Assembly (NCBI GenBank): GCA_037447655.1
Contig: JBBHKE010001149.1
Span: 129,591-177,504 of the forward strand
Origin: Zygnema cylindricum
Lineage: Eukaryota; Streptophyta; Zygnematophyceae; Zygnematales; Zygnemataceae
Length of the DNA: 47,914 bases
Direction: 5' to 3'
Below are positions 1-14,168 of the stretch, piece by piece. The notes under the pieces were generated by a model, which was not told the origin of the DNA, made no database searches, and saw only the letters and a program-made list of their open reading frames with translations. Within the stretch, counting starts at the first letter, position 1. The number at the start of each line of letters is the position of its first letter. The position numbers and the translations under genes are program-made.

Positions 1-1275
1 AAAGAGGAGGGAGAGAGGAAAGACATCGAAGGAGATGGAGAGAGAGGAGAGAAAGAAAATGAGGAGGAGGAGGGAAAGACAATCGTGGTGGAAGAGACGG
101 TTATTATTAATGGAAAGGATGTTGTGGGCACTGAGATTAATACAGTGATCAAGAAGGATGATGAGGAGGACCTGCTCCCCAACTTCCTTAGAAAAACAGT
201 AAGCGAAGTTCGAAGTGAAGAGAGAGAGACTGAGGCAGTGGAGGGAGAAGAAATGGAGGAAAGAATTCCTATTAAGGAGGTGGAGTTAAAACCAGAGGAC
301 CCTGTTTCACGAAAAAGGGTTGTAGGTGAAACTCCAATAGGAAAGAGGAGGAAGAAGACAATTGGGGGAGATAATTTTGATGAAGATTCTTCACTTTTGT
401 TTACCCCACCACTAAAGAGTGTGCTGCCTGGAGGGGGAGGAGGAGGAAGAGGAGGAGGAGAGGTTTCAGGGACTGGAGAGATGCCATTAGCAGGAGAAGG
501 AGAGACGATGAGTGAGGGAGGAGAGCTCCTAAAGTCTCCATTGGTTAAAGTAGAATCTGTACCACCCACGAGTAAAAAGAAAGGAAAAAAAGTGGTTAAA
601 GTGGTAGAAAGTGGAGTGGAAAGAGGAAAAGATACAGCGGACGAGGACGGTTTAAGGGTAAAGGACACTATCTCTCCTCTTCATACAAGGAGTGGGAAAC
701 GGGGTGTGAAATCCTTACCACCAACGAGTGAAAAGAAGGGGGGAAGAGCTGTGAAAGTGGTAAAAAGTGGAGTTGGAGCAAAAGAGGTAGCTGACGAGGC
801 TGGTTTAGGAGTGGGTAGGGAAGACGAACTTAAAAAGGACTTCGTTTCTCCTCTTCATACAAGAAGGGGAAGGCAAACTTTGACATCTTTACCATCCACG
901 AGTAAAAGCAAGGGAAAGAAAGTGGTGACAGTAGTGGAAAGTGGGGTGGAAGGAGGAAACGACCAAGTGGGAGGAGGACAAGACAAAGTCGAAGGAGGGG
1001 AAGAAGACAAAGTGGAAGGAGGAAAAGACGAAGTGGAAGGAGAAGGAAAAGCCGAAGTGGAAGGCGGAAAAGACAAAGTGGAAGGCAAAGGAAAAGGGGA
1101 AGTAGAGGAAGATAAGTCTGAAAAAGACTATATCTCTCCTCTTCATACAAGAAGTGGAAAACGAGTAGGATTCGCTTCCGTACCTTTTCCTAAAAGTAGC
1201 AGTAAGAAAGTGGAGGTAGGTGGGTCTGCTAAGAAAGGAACCAATAGAAGTGTATCCAAGGTTAGGAAAACCTAA
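1..1275 (+). CDS. 3' part of a low-complexity, highly charged repeat protein (5' end outside window)
   Basis: Frame 1 is open from the first base to the stop at 1273-1275, so this is a C-terminal part (at least 424 residues) of a longer protein or its last exon. No convincing start is visible; a GTG at 85 is not a credible eukaryotic start. The composition is very rich in Glu, Lys, Gly and Val, with a basic patch (KRRKK) near codon 115 and a Gly/Arg-rich run. Counting from position 85, residues about 159-361 form three imperfect repeats, each opening with a Pro-Thr-Ser-Lys segment, followed by a K-V-V-x-V-V-x-S-G-V core and closing with S-P-L-H-T-R-x-G-K/R. The third repeat is expanded by an 8-10 residue D-K-V-E-G-G subrepeat. 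I do not recognise the family. The basic patches suggest a nuclear or nucleic-acid-associated protein, but a transposon-borne ORF is equally possible. Confidence 0.5.
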   Translation, partial: KEEGERKDIEGDGERGEKENEEEEGKTIVVEETVIINGKDVVGTEINTVIKKDDEEDLLPNFLRKTVSEVRSEERETEAVEGEEMEERIPIKEVELKPEDPVSRKRVVGETPIGKRRKKTIGGDNFDEDSSLLFTPPLKSVLPGGGGGGRGGGEVSGTGEMPLAGEGETMSEGGELLKSPLVKVESVPPTSKKKGKKVVKVVESGVERGKDTADEDGLRVKDTISPLHTRSGKRGVKSLPPTSEKKGGRAVKVVKSGVGAKEVADEAGLGVGREDELKKDFVSPLHTRRGRQTLTSLPSTSKSKGKKVVTVVESGVEGGNDQVGGGQDKVEGGEEDKVEGGKDEVEGEGKAEVEGGKDKVEGKGKGEVEEDKSEKDYISPLHTRSGKRVGFASVPFPKSSSKKVEVGGSAKKGTNRSVSKVRKT

Positions 1276-2930
<1,655 letters not shown>

Positions 2931-2949
2931 GTGAGAAATATTTGGTTTC

Positions 2950-4320
2950 CTTCCAGCCCATCTCTCATAAGGTGTCATTCCTTTCACAGTTGAGGTAAAG
3001 ACTCTATTCTTGATGTAGTTAGTACAGTTCATGGCCTCAGCCCAAAAACCTTTTTCCTATCCTTTTGTCGGCCAGCATACTACATACACTATCTCCTAGA
3101 GTCCGGTTCAACCTCTCAGCTACCCCGTTTTGTTTTGAATTATAAGGTACAACTTTTTGATGCTGAACTCCCTCCTCGCTCAGATATTCCTCAAACAAGT
3201 TAGAGGTATATTCTCCCCCACTTTCACTTTTTATTCTCTTAATGGGGGTTCCGTGCAACTTCTCACTTCAGGCTTTATATTCTTTGAAGTAAGTTGGTGT
3301 TTCAAACTTTGTTTTTAAACTCTAGAGTATCTAGACCAGTCATTGGTTATTGTCAACACAAACCTCTTCCCTCCGACCGAAGGTACTGATCAGATCTAGT
3401 ACTTTCTCACCTTTATATGTGGCAGTTTTGGGAAATGGAAGTCTGTGAGCCTTACCTTGGGCACAACCACTACAATCATCTACCATTTTATAATCCCCAA
3501 ACTGAATGCATTCTACTACACCAAGTTTCTTCATTTCCTTCAGCCTATCAAAGTGCACATGCCCCGACCGCTTATGCCAAATATCAAGTTTGGGACACCA
3601 ACATTGTAAGCATTCTTCTTTTCATAACTTAGGTTAAGCCTAAACATTCTTTGGCTACCCTTATCTGCTGTGAAGTAGACTTAATCCCCGTACTTAGCTG
3701 TAAAGACTCCCTTTACTAGTGAAGGTATCAAACTCCTTATCATCTAATACAGAAGTAGAGACAAGATTTTTGCTCAGCTAAGGGATATAAAGTACATATG
3801 AGAAAGTGAGTATGGAAGTCTTACACTTTACTAAGACTTTCAGATCTACCAATCCAACTAGATCAGTAGTAACTACTCTTTCATCCCCGTACTCTATCTC
3901 TATAGTGGGGATCTTTCTTAGCTTGGTAAAGAGGTGCATGTCACGACACATATGCATGGATACACATGAAACGATGATCTATCCTTCCAGTGGTGGTTCT
4001 CGAATGGCTCCGAGAGCACACTTCTGTTTTGAAGGAATCTCCTTCTCCTCCAAATTCTCGTTAAAAAGAAGCTCTCCATCCTCCTCCTCAAATGACTCAT
4101 CCTCCTCGGTCTCCCCTTTCACTTGTGTGACCACAAGTGCCTTCTTCTTTCCCCGGAAGACCCTCCTCCACGGCTTTCCTAGAGCCTCATCTCCGACAGC
4201 TTGGTGCAATCAGCTATGACGTGTCCATGCTTTTTGCAGAAATGACAAAGGCTCTTTGGAAGCCTTGGTCCTCCAGTTTGATCTTTCTCTCCCTTGAAGT
4301 TGCCGCATGGCTTCCTTCTA
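2950..4320 (-). pseudogene. Copia A gag end - protease - integrase remnant
   Basis: Broken frames in order on the minus strand are: the end of gag around a decayed zinc knuckle (about 4180-4310); an acidic linker (3979-4180); a protease region with V-S-M-H-M-C in place of the usual D-S-G-A-S-M-H-M-C, so the catalytic Asp has been lost; the pre-integrase segment with C-S-G-C-A-Q-G-K-A-H-R (3340-3558); and integrase core pieces with S-G-G-E-Y-T-S and N-G-V-A-E-R-L-N-R-T (3037-3258), then P-Y-E-R-W near 2960. The aspartate of the usual DNGGEY motif is replaced (SGGEY). Several stops and frameshifts make it non-functional. Its sequence is closest to element C. Confidence 0.8.
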
Positions 4321-4324
4321 TCTC

Positions 4325-4443
4325 CCTATCCAGCCTTCAGTGACTACAACAAGTGTGGGGACTTGGAGAAGGGAGTTAGAGGCAGACTGCCTCTGTCTTT
4401 TTCCTATCCTAATACAGACCTAGAAAATACACAAATCTCAACA
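4325..4443 (-). repeat. Truncated 5' LTR of copia A
   Basis: On the minus strand this starts TGTTGAGATT and runs through TATTTTCTAGGTCTGTATTAGG, then the CTCACTTG-type pyrimidine/purine block and GGATAGGGAG, matching the first 120 bp of the B-family LTRs (6363 and 24163). The match stops abruptly where gag sequence begins. Confidence 0.75.
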
Positions 4444-6340
4444 CTATCATCATAATGTATTTATTTTTTCCAATGGTTTCTAGATATATGTTCCCACAAA
4501 GATCTGCATGGACTAGGTTTAAAGGGGCATTCCCCTTGAATTGAAGATCTTTCACCGGATGAGGTTTTTTGTTATGCTTCTTTTTTGTGCATCCTACACA
4601 TCCCATGACCTTCTCTCTTGTTGCCACGCTTTGTACTCGAACTGCACCATGACGAATCATCTCTTTGATATTACTCTTTAAAGTGCGACACATTCGATGA
4701 TGCCACAACGTGAGGTCCTCCTTGTTTGACCACTCCCGAATGAATGTGCCCTTCTTCATCCGCCGTCGTATTTTTTGGTTTCCTCCAAATCAACCTACTT
4801 TGCATATTTTGAGTTACGATGACCTCTGCAAATGTTCCTGTTTTACTACTCAAAATTATTATACCTCCGTCTATGCATGTGAATCTTCCACCTTTCTTCA
4901 ATTGTTGTGGGAGGCTTAAAAGATTAATACATCCCCCTATATTATAAAGCATATTTTTAAAATGTACTCTATTGACTCTAGTTGTCCCTTCCCTATCCTG
5001 TGTCGATAGATCCAACCGTATTGTTCCCACTGTATCATTAACCATAATTGAACCATAAGCCACTATGATGGATTTTGGTATAGTGAGTTTTCTAATGTTA
5101 GTGAATGGTCTTAGATCCGAGCACATGTGTTGTTTAGCACCTGAGTCTATGATCCAATTATTATATTTTCCTTTACTCTCCTTGCCTTGTGTATGAAGTA
5201 AGACATCCTCTTTCCTTTCATTTGATTCCTCCACAAGTGAAACCAAGAATTTTTGATCTTATCCCATTGGCCCATCCCCAACAAAATCCCATGTACCTGA
5301 TGAGCTACTTCCTCCACTTCCTCCGCCTCTAAATTGTCCCCCTCCGCGATTGATTCCATTGTTCTGATAACAACCGCGACTAGTATGTCCCCATTTCTGA
5401 CAAATGTTACAATATTTGCTTTTGTGTGGGCATTCAAATGAGCCATGCATAGTCTCGGTAACATGTCATCTGAGATGTATCACGTCGATATGATCCTCTC
5501 ATTGGGCCGTGTGACCCGCCTCCTCGTCCACGGGGTCCACCTCCTCTCCCCCTAAATTCCCTAAAGTTGTAAGCTCCTTCGTTATCCTCCTCGTGATAAC
5601 TCGGATAGGATGATCCCTTATTTTCCTCTTTCGATGTTGCTTTCTCCTTCTCTATACTCTTCAAGTGGTTGATAGCGTAAGCCATTGTTGGTTTCTTGTA
5701 ACCGTTGATGACCTTTTTCGCCACCGCAAACTTGCTCGGAAGACTCCTCATGAAGACAAACAATCTCTATTTTTCTGTAGAGAAGTTATTGAGAGAGGGA
5801 ATTAAGTTGCTCTATGATGACATTAAACCTTTTGAGTCCATCATCAATGGACTCATTCTCATTCATTCTAAACCCAATATAATCCTCAAAGAGATAATAT
5901 TCATTTGCCTCAAACCCCTTTTAGAACGCATTTTGCGAAGCGGTCCAACAATCATGAGCCCTATCATGAGTTAAAATATATTATTGCATAGATTTGGCAC
6001 AACTTTGTATTAGTGTTGTGGAAGCCGCCATAACTTTTTTGTCCCACTTTTTTGCTCCGGCCGAATTCAAGAAAGGATCCGGTCACGTCTTTTCTCCGAT
6101 CACGATGTCCCAACGTTATGTTGGTGTGAATACTCCTGAAATCTATTTCTTCCAAATTGCATAGTTAGAACCCGTGAAGACGATGGTCTTATTGAACACT
6201 TTAAGATCATCATCTCCACTCTCCTCCTCATCCGTCATCTTCCTGTGTTTTGAGAAACTCTTGAAAGCATCCTAACATTTTATGTCCATCTTCAATTTTT
6301 TCTCCCCCCATTCGTCAAACTCATCATACTGTGTCCCTGT
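4444..6340 (-). pseudogene. Copia E1 gag - protease - start of integrase
   Basis: Minus strand, in order: gag (about 5434-6340) with the F-M-R-S-L-P-S-K-F-A segment typical of UBN2-type copia Gag; an Arg/Gly-rich tract; a CCHC zinc knuckle C-N-I-C-Q-K-W-G-H-T-S-R-G-C (within 5259-5450); protease with W-I-I-D-S-G-A-K-Q-H-M-C-S (about 5100-5160, catalytic D-S-G intact); pre-integrase L-W-H-H-R-M-C-R (4409-4759); and the beginning of the integrase core (H-A-D-L-C-G) ending at the fragment A junction. Frameshifts separate gag from protease and stops interrupt gag. It cannot make a full Gag-Pol. Confidence 0.85.
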
Positions 6341-6362
6341 AACACCTCGACCACCTCGACCG

Positions 6363-7503
6363 TGCTGAAATATAAGTTATTTCTAGGTCTGTATTAGGAT
6401 AGAAAAGAGAAGAGGTGGTTTGCCTCTAACTCCCTTCTCCAAGCCCTCACACTTGTTGTAGTCATTAAAGGTTGGATAGGGAGCTAGAGCCAAGGCTGCC
6501 TAGGCATTCTAGAGAGACAAGAGTAGATATTGGTATATTTACCAAAAAGGGATTTGACGGACCTAGAATAGAATCTTGGTACCTACCGTCCGTCAAATCA
6601 CCCGTAGCTGTTAGCTTTGTCCTATAAGTCTAGGACCAATGCTGAAGAACATAGGGTTTGATAGATATTTAAAAATGTACAAGTAGGATAACTCATTTAA
6701 CGGAAAAACAGATTGTTAGAACATAGACAGAGTTAGTTTTAGTACGAATTAGAGTACCGCACGAAACAAATGTGCGATACATTTATTTTGACGGTTAGAA
6801 TTAAAAGGCGGACTTATTGAACGGCCGTGGTAGGAGCTGATATCGCGAAAAGGGCGTTTTAGCATTATTCGCACGCCGCCACTCCGGATGACACGTGGCA
6901 ACATCTTATGGGTTTTCGGAATCTTAGAAGCGTAAGATAACAAGTTCGAATGTGACAGATCTCACCGGTATAGACATGCCGTACAAATTCCGTACAGAAA
7001 GTAATCCGACACTTGTATTTTTATGTAAGGTACATTCTTGTGATTGGTGTCGTACTTCAATAGTAGAGGGATTACAGAGGAGTTTAGGACAAAGTAAAAT
7101 AGTAGGTAGCCGCCTCTCTCATAGAGTGCTTTTGTATTTATAAGCTATCTTTGGCCAGCCATAACTAGTTGCTCAAAGGAGCAAATTCAAAGATTTTTTT
7201 TGTTGCGGATTTCGAAGAGTCCACGCTACACATGGGTGTAGTCGGCCAGAGTATTTTCTTGCCAAGGTGGCAATATTTCTAAGGGAAATTCAAAGTGGGG
7301 GAATGTGTCCAAATACACATATTCTAATTTTGTATTCTGTTGGGAAACTGAGCACACATAAAGTTTTTTTTCAAAAGGGTGAAGTTGTATTGGGTTTCTG
7401 ACTGTCACTCATTTGGGTTTGTATCAACTAAGGAGTTGACACTATCTAGATAAGATTTTTGCATCTGCGAATTATGTGGGGGGATGGGGCTCACAGATTT
7501 TCA
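6363..7503 (+). repeat. 5' LTR of copia B
   Basis: Starts TGCTGAAA and ends GATTTTCA directly before the PBS. It matches 24163-25369 over its length. It contains the CACGTG box near 6892, a degenerate GTAC cluster with ATTGG (about 6978-7055), a TATA-like TATTTATAA at about 7134 and the LTR hairpin at 6553-6597. Its last 20 bp contain the in-frame gag ATG at 7484. Confidence 0.85.
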
Positions 7504-7772
7504 GGTTCTAGGCCCACAATCTAGGGTGCCTATGTTTGATGGAACATACTTCACTTACTGCAATTTAGGATGGAGGGATTGCTTTTCGAAAAGCACTTAT
7601 GGAGAATTGTTTCGCGAAAAGTGAGGTGTCCGCCACCGGGCTTCACTATGTAGTTCCTCAGGGGCTTCCCATAAAACCAAACGGATTTTAGATGCTACGG
7701 AAGGTGAAAGAGAAACTATTGACATGGAATAGGGAAATTGGGAGAAAGGAAATGGAACACCTATGGTGAGGG
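7484..7772 (+). pseudogene. Copia B gag, N-terminal piece
   Basis: From the ATG at 7484, still within the LTR, the frame reads M-G-L-T-D-F-Q-V-L-G-P and then V-P-M-F-D-G-T-Y-F-T-Y, closely parallel to element D gag. It breaks by frameshift within about 35 codons and is cut by the insertion of element C at 7772. Confidence 0.75.
7504..7516 (+). promoter_or_regulatory. Decayed half-tRNA primer-binding site of copia B
   Basis: GGTTCTAGGCCCA immediately follows the LTR. It differs at two positions from GGTTATGGGCCCA, the complement of the anticodon region of initiator tRNA-Met and the form kept in element D (18467). Confidence 0.7.
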
Positions 7773-8654
7773 TGTTGAAATTAATAGATTTCTAGAGTAA
7801 TTTCTAGGTTTAATATGTTAGTATAAAAGAAAAAGAAAAAGGAAGGACAACCTGCCTCCACCACCTCTCTCTAGCCCCCATACTTCTTGTAGTCACTGAA
7901 AGATAGAGAGGGTGGTTGATCCATGGCTGCCTTAGAGAGGGTGGTTGATCCATGGCTGCCTTAGTTCAACACTCAGTTATTTTTAGTAGGTTACTAAAAA
8001 TATACCTACTATTTCAAAACGACACTATTTCAAAACGAATACCACGCATTTTGTTTCGACAGCGAAACAAATGTCGCGCAAGTATTTATAACGGCTAAGA
8101 TTGCGTCTCGCTGCAAATCCAACGGCGCACATCATCGCCGAAATACCGGAGTGGTCACTTTGGCGTTTTGTGACGTGGCATGACCTGGAGCCACGTGGAG
8201 AGATGACATTGGATAATAGGAATTCCGAGGAATATACGGACGAGTGAAAAGCAGACACGCGTCCGCTTTATAGCCTTGTCGTACATAGGCCTTACAAAAG
8301 GTACACCGGCAGTAGTATTTTTTGGTACGGTACAGTAATCTGATTAGTCCGTACTTCAATAGATAGAAGTTATTAGAGAGAATCAGGACTTAGAAAATTT
8401 TGGTAGGTAGTCACCTCTCCCTTTGAGAGTTTGTACAAATTGGCATTTTTACTGCCTCATAACTTATCGGCTATTTGGCCGTTTTCAGTGATTCTTTTTG
8501 CTACGGACTTAAAGGAGTCCAAGCTGCATAGGGGTGCAGTCAAACTGTCATTTTGCCTTCTTGGACAGTAGTAGTTGTGGCTTGAAGTGGGTTAGCTAAA
8601 TACTATCTAGAGGCTTCCTGTATTCTGTGGTCCAATGGAGGACACAGAATTGCA
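7773..8654 (+). repeat. 5' LTR of copia C
   Basis: Starts TGTTGAAATT and ends ATGGAGGACACAGAATTGCA. Compared with the 3' LTR it lacks about 290 bp after CTAAAAATATACC (the hairpin and AT-repeat region at 13241-13530). It also carries a short tandem duplication of GAGAGGGTGGTTGATCCATG near 7905-7960. Confidence 0.9.
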
Positions 8655-8825
8655 CTATCTAAACTATTTTTGTATCTAATCTAATCATCTATCTAATTAT
8701 CTGTCCAATTATGCGTCAAATTGTCTAATCTAATTATCTAATCTAATTTTATGTCAATTATCTGTCTAGTTATCTGTCTATTAATCTGCCATATTATCTA
8801 AACTACTTATCTGTCTAATTATCTT
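8655..8825 (+). repeat. Degenerate TAATTATCTGTC-type tandem repeat replacing the PBS and gag start of copia C
   Basis: About 170 bp of short, irregular repeats of CTAATTATCT, ATCTGTC and AATCTAAT follow the 5' LTR directly. In B and D this position holds the PBS and the first 70 or so codons of gag. The insertion or expansion therefore removed the priming site of element C. Confidence 0.8.
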
Positions 8826-9640
8826 CCGGGTTTTGGAGGAGTAAGGTTTTCTGCAGCAGCGACTGCTTCCGAGGAGGAGGCAGATGATGCGGACAGCAGT
8901 GTGTCCGAAAAGGGGAAAGGGAAGGAGACACCCCTCACCCCTATTGCCATGGCACCGGGATCGGCGGCCGTGAAGACCGTGGAGAACGAAACTCAAATGT
9001 GGGAAGACGTAAACATGGTTGCCAAGAACTTCATTCTAAGACATCTCACACAAGGTTTGGCCACCCCTCACCTTCACATTTACAAGGCCGAGGAGCTGTG
9101 GGAGAGTTTGGTGGAGAGTTTGGTGGAGATCTATAGAGCTGGAACCATTCAGGAGCTCCAGTTGGCTAAGCAAAAGCTAGCGAGTTACACTTACAAAGGA
9201 GGAAAGATGTTAGATTATTGTAATGATCTTTCTTGTTTGTATATGGAGATAGAAAGTGCCGGATGGACAGGTATAATGAAAATGAAAGTTAACACTCTCA
9301 TCATGAAGTTACCAGACGAGTACGAGAACATAGTGTATCGAGTACAGGAAATGACTGATAGTTCATGGAAGTGGAATACAGTGGTCCCGATGCTACTTGT
9401 GCAAGAAAATACCATGGAGATTAGGAGAGGAGGGAAGAGTGTTTAAGCTCTAGCAATAGGAGGGGACCAATGGGGGAAAGACCGGAAGAAACCGTACAAA
9501 GAGGAAAGAGATCAGTATGGAGGACCAAGGCCCCCAAAGGGCCTTTGTCATTTTTGCTAAAAGCCGAACACTTTATCGCAGATTGTGTCATGCTGTCGCA
9601 GCTGAGGCCCCAAGAGAACCGTGGAGGGGGCTCTTCCAAA
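8826..9640 (+). pseudogene. Copia C gag
   Basis: The main open part (8901-9446) contains E-K-G-K-G-K-E-T-P then F-I-L-R-H-L-T-Q-G-L-A, Y-K-G-G-K-M-L-D-Y-C-N-D and L-I-M-K-L-P-D-E-Y, the diagnostic blocks of this Gag family, followed by V-Q-E-N-T-M-E-I-R-R-G-G. A 7-codon duplication (E-S-L-V repeated) is visible near 9110. The zinc knuckle around 9540-9590 starts L-S-F-L-L-K in one frame and C-H-F-C followed by a stop in the other, so it is broken. The N-terminal portion is missing. Confidence 0.85.
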
Positions 9641-11560
9641 GGGAAGAAAAATGCACTTTTGGTCACAAAAGTAACAGGTGAAACTGAGGATGAGTCTTTT
9701 GAGGAGGATGGGGAGCTTCTCCTTGACGAGAGTCTGGAGGAGAAAGAGATCCCACGGAGTCAGAAGTGTGCCCTTGGAGCAATTGGGGAAGCTCCATAGG
9801 AAGGATGGATCATCGACTCAGGTGCATCCATGCATATGTGTCGTGATAAGGAACTCTTCACTAAGCTAAGAAAAATCCCTACTGCAGAAATAGAGTATGG
9901 GGATGGGAGAGTGGTTACTGCAGATCTAGTGGGGTCGGTAGATCTGAAAGTCTTAGTGGAGGGTAAGACTTCTATACTCACATTCTCAGATGTACTCTAC
10001 ATTCCTCAACTGAGTAAAAATCTTGTCTCTACGTCTAAGTTAGATGACAAAGAGTTTGATACCTTCACTAGAAAGGGAGTCTTTACAGCTAAGTATGGGG
10101 ATGAAGTTTACTTCATGGCAGATAAGGGTAGCCAAGGAATGTTTAGGCTTAACCTGAGTAATGAAAAGAATAATGCTTATTATGTTGATATTCCAAAGTT
10201 GATATTTGGCATAAACGATTGGGGCATAGGTTGAGGGAAATGAAAAAGCTTGCTGTAGTAGAAGGCATTCAGTTGGGGGATAATGAAATGATGGATGATT
10301 GTAGTGGCTGTGCTCAAGGCAAGGCTCACAGACTTCCCTTTCCTAAAGCCGCCACATACAGAGGTGAGAAAGTACTAGATTTGGTCCAAACAGATATTTG
10401 GGGACATGCAAAAGTACCTTCGGTTGGAGGAAAGAGGATTATGTTGAGAATAACCGATGACTGGTCTAGATACTCTAAAGTGTATTTTTTAAAAATAAAG
10501 TCTTGAACATCAACGTATTTCAAGGAATATAAAGCATGGAGTGAGAAGTTACATGAAACCCCCATTAAGAGAATAAGAAGTGATAATGGGGGAGAATATA
10601 CCTCTAACTAGTTTGAGGAATGTATGAAAGATGAGGGAGTGCATCACCAAAAAACTGTACCATATAACCCAGAACAAAATGGGGTAGCTGAGAGGTTGAA
10701 TCGAACACTAGGAGATAGTGCATGCAGTATTTTGGCCGACAAGAAAATAGGAAAGAGATTTTGGGCAGAGGCAATGAACTGTGCCAACTATATTAAAAAT
10801 AGAGTCCTTACCTCAGCTGTAAAGTAAGTGACACCTTATGAGAGATGGGTTGGAAGGAAGCCAGATATCTCACACCTTAAAGTGTTCGGTAGCCAAATTT
10901 AAAGTTTTGACACGGATAAGAAAAAATGGAAATTAGATGCTAAGGGAAAACCTGGATACTTTGTGGGATATGATGAGGATATTAAGGGGTATAGAGTCTA
11001 TGACTTAGCAAAGAAGGATATCATTCTGGTCAAACACCTTGTTGTCATGGATGAAGGAAAATCATTTGATCCCTTCAAATATACAATGAAGATAAAAATC
11101 AGATTCGAGTCCGAAAGTGAGGAGAACTCGGTCGTTCTCGAAAGGGACATGAGTGAAGCCGTGATTGCAAATTCAGGGGAGATCCGAGATACAAAAGACT
11201 CACCGGAAACCTCACTTACTCCTATGGACCTCGAGGAGATAGAAGAAGTGGGACCAGAACCGGCTTCCGTGGACAGGGTGCCGATGAGACAGTGAGGAGA
11301 AATCTAAGACTTCCATCCATTCCAACTTCAGATTTTGAGGGAGGGAGAAGGAGTAGCAAAAGGATACAAGAAAAACAGGCCACTCATAAGGTAACTAAGC
11401 TATCTCACCCAAATGAGCATCAGTCGTACTCGGAGGCAGTGAATAGTCTAGAGAAAGATAGATGGATTAGAGCCATAAATGATGAGATGGCCTCCATCAT
11501 GGAAGCAAATACTTGGGAACTAGCGGATTGTCCTCCAGACAGAAAAACCTATTGGGTGTA
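9640..11560 (+). pseudogene. Copia C protease - integrase
   Basis: Protease reads S-G-A-S-M-H-M-C at about 9815-9840, followed by D-V-L-Y-I-P and L-V-S-T-S. The pre-integrase segment is disrupted but keeps C-S-G-C-A-Q-G-K-A-H-R. The integrase core keeps Q-T-D-I-W-G (about 10390), D-N-G-G-E-Y (about 10582) and N-G-V-A-E-R-L-N-R-T (about 10678), the D, D and E residues of the DDE triad. Stops occur at 10504, after the DNGGEYTSN segment, and at 10826. The C-terminal chromodomain-like region up to F-D-P-F-K-Y and an acidic linker (10963-11295) follow. It is not translatable as one polyprotein. Confidence 0.85.
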
Positions 11561-12994
11561 AATGGGTATTTAAACTAAAACTGAACCCAGATAATACCAG
11601 GCTCAATTGGTAGCGAATGGGTTCACCCAAAAGGAGGGGATTGACTATGAGGAGACCTTTGCTCCAGTTGTTCGGATCCCATCAGTAAGTATTCTCCTCA
11701 GTCTGGCAACAGCGGAAGACATGGAAATACACCAGATGGACATTAAGACTGCTTTTCTTAATGGTGAGCTAGAGGAAGAAATTTTCATGAGGCAACCCGA
11801 GGGGTTCGTGGAGGAAGGAGAAGAGAGCAAAGTCTGCAGGCTCATAAGTCCTTATATGGAATTAGCCAGGCTCCCCGAGAGTGGAATAAGAAACTAGATG
11901 AGATTCTTACTGGTCTAGGATATACCAGGATCAGTTCTGACCATTCTATCTATATGTTTGAAGATGAGGATGGTGTGATCTTTATTGCAATTTATGTGGA
12001 TGATCTGTTGGTGTTAAGTAAGTCTTTGGAAAAGATCAATAAGTTGAAGAAAGATCTTAGAAGCAGATCTGACATGAAAGATTAAGGGGAGGCAAGATAT
12101 ATTTTGGGAATTCAAATGGAAAGAGATAGGGGGAAGAGGATCATAAGACTCAATCAGAAAGAAGCAATAGGAAATATGCTTGAGAAATTTCAAATGGAGA
12201 AAGCTAACAGTTGTACCACTCCCATGGATTTGAAGAAAGTAAGTGATGGGAGTGTAGAAGGAGGAGTGATACTCTTAGATGATCAGATGAGTCCAGAGGA
12301 GAGAGAGTTTATGAAGTCTAGTCTTTACAGATAGGTCGTAGGAAGTTTTATATACTTTATGAACCGTACGAGGCCGGACATAGCGGCAGCAGTAGGAGTC
12401 CTCAGTAGGAGTCTTAATGATCCTAGAATGAGAGATTGGGAGGCAGCCAAGAGAGTCATGAGATATCTGGTTGGAACTAGAGAATTATGGTTGCATTTGG
12501 GAGGGGAGCACACTGATATCACCACTTAGAGTGATGCCAGTTATGGGGATGCACCTATGAGAAGATGCACTTCTGGATATGTTTTGTATGTGGGGGAAGA
12601 TGCTTGCTGTTGGAGCAGTAAGCAACAAAAGGTGGTTGCTCAGTCTACTATGGAGGCTGAGTATATGGCGTCTTGTTCTGCTGTAAAAGAACTAATGTGG
12701 GTGAAGTCATTATTGCAAGAACTGGGATATATGAAGGAGGGAGTGCATGAAATCTTTTGCGATAATCAAGCTGCAATCGCAATTGCAGCCAATCCAAAAT
12801 ACCATTTCAAGGCAAAACATATGGACATAAGATTAAGCTTCGTAAGAGAAAAAGTTGAAAATAAAATTTTAAATCTTGTGTATAGACCTGATGAACAAAT
12901 GGTGGCTGACATGATGACCAAACCTATACCCTCTCCTAAATTAAAATATTGTCGAGAAAAATGCGGGTTGAAAGAAAAATTAAAATTAGACTAG
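11561..12994 (+). pseudogene. Copia C reverse transcriptase - RNase H
   Basis: RT begins with F-T-Q-K-E-G-I-D-Y-E-E-T-F-A-P-V-V and keeps the first catalytic Asp region (M-D-I-K-T-A-F-L) and the Y-V-D-D motif near 11995. RNase H keeps S-D-A-S-Y-G-D, M-E-A-E-Y-M-A and D-N-Q-A-A-I (12530-12770) and ends with the stop just before the polypurine tract. Frameshifts at about 11600 and 11850 and stops near 12083, 12333 and 12528 inactivate it. The last 145 codons (12557-12994) remain open. Confidence 0.9.
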
Positions 12995-12998
12995 AAAA

Positions 12999-13007
12999 TA
13001 AGGGGAG
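12999..13007 (+). promoter_or_regulatory. Polypurine tract of copia C
   Basis: TAAGGGGAG lies between the pol stop and the 3' LTR start. The same tract occurs in D forward (about 22809-22817) and, as a variant, in D reverse and B. Confidence 0.85.

Positions 13008-14168
<1,161 letters not shown>

Larger units (their letters stand above)
2935..4443 (-). mobile_element. Copia fragment A (truncated, minus strand)
   Basis: This is a remnant of the same copia clade as elements C and D, inserted in element E1 at about 4443. On the minus strand it begins with the first ~120 bp of an LTR (TGTTGAGATT start, 4325-4443). It then jumps directly to gag, having lost the rest of the LTR and the gag N-terminus, and continues through protease into integrase. 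It is cut at about 2935 by the CT-rich microsatellite. RT, RNase H and the 3' LTR are absent. Confidence 0.75.
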
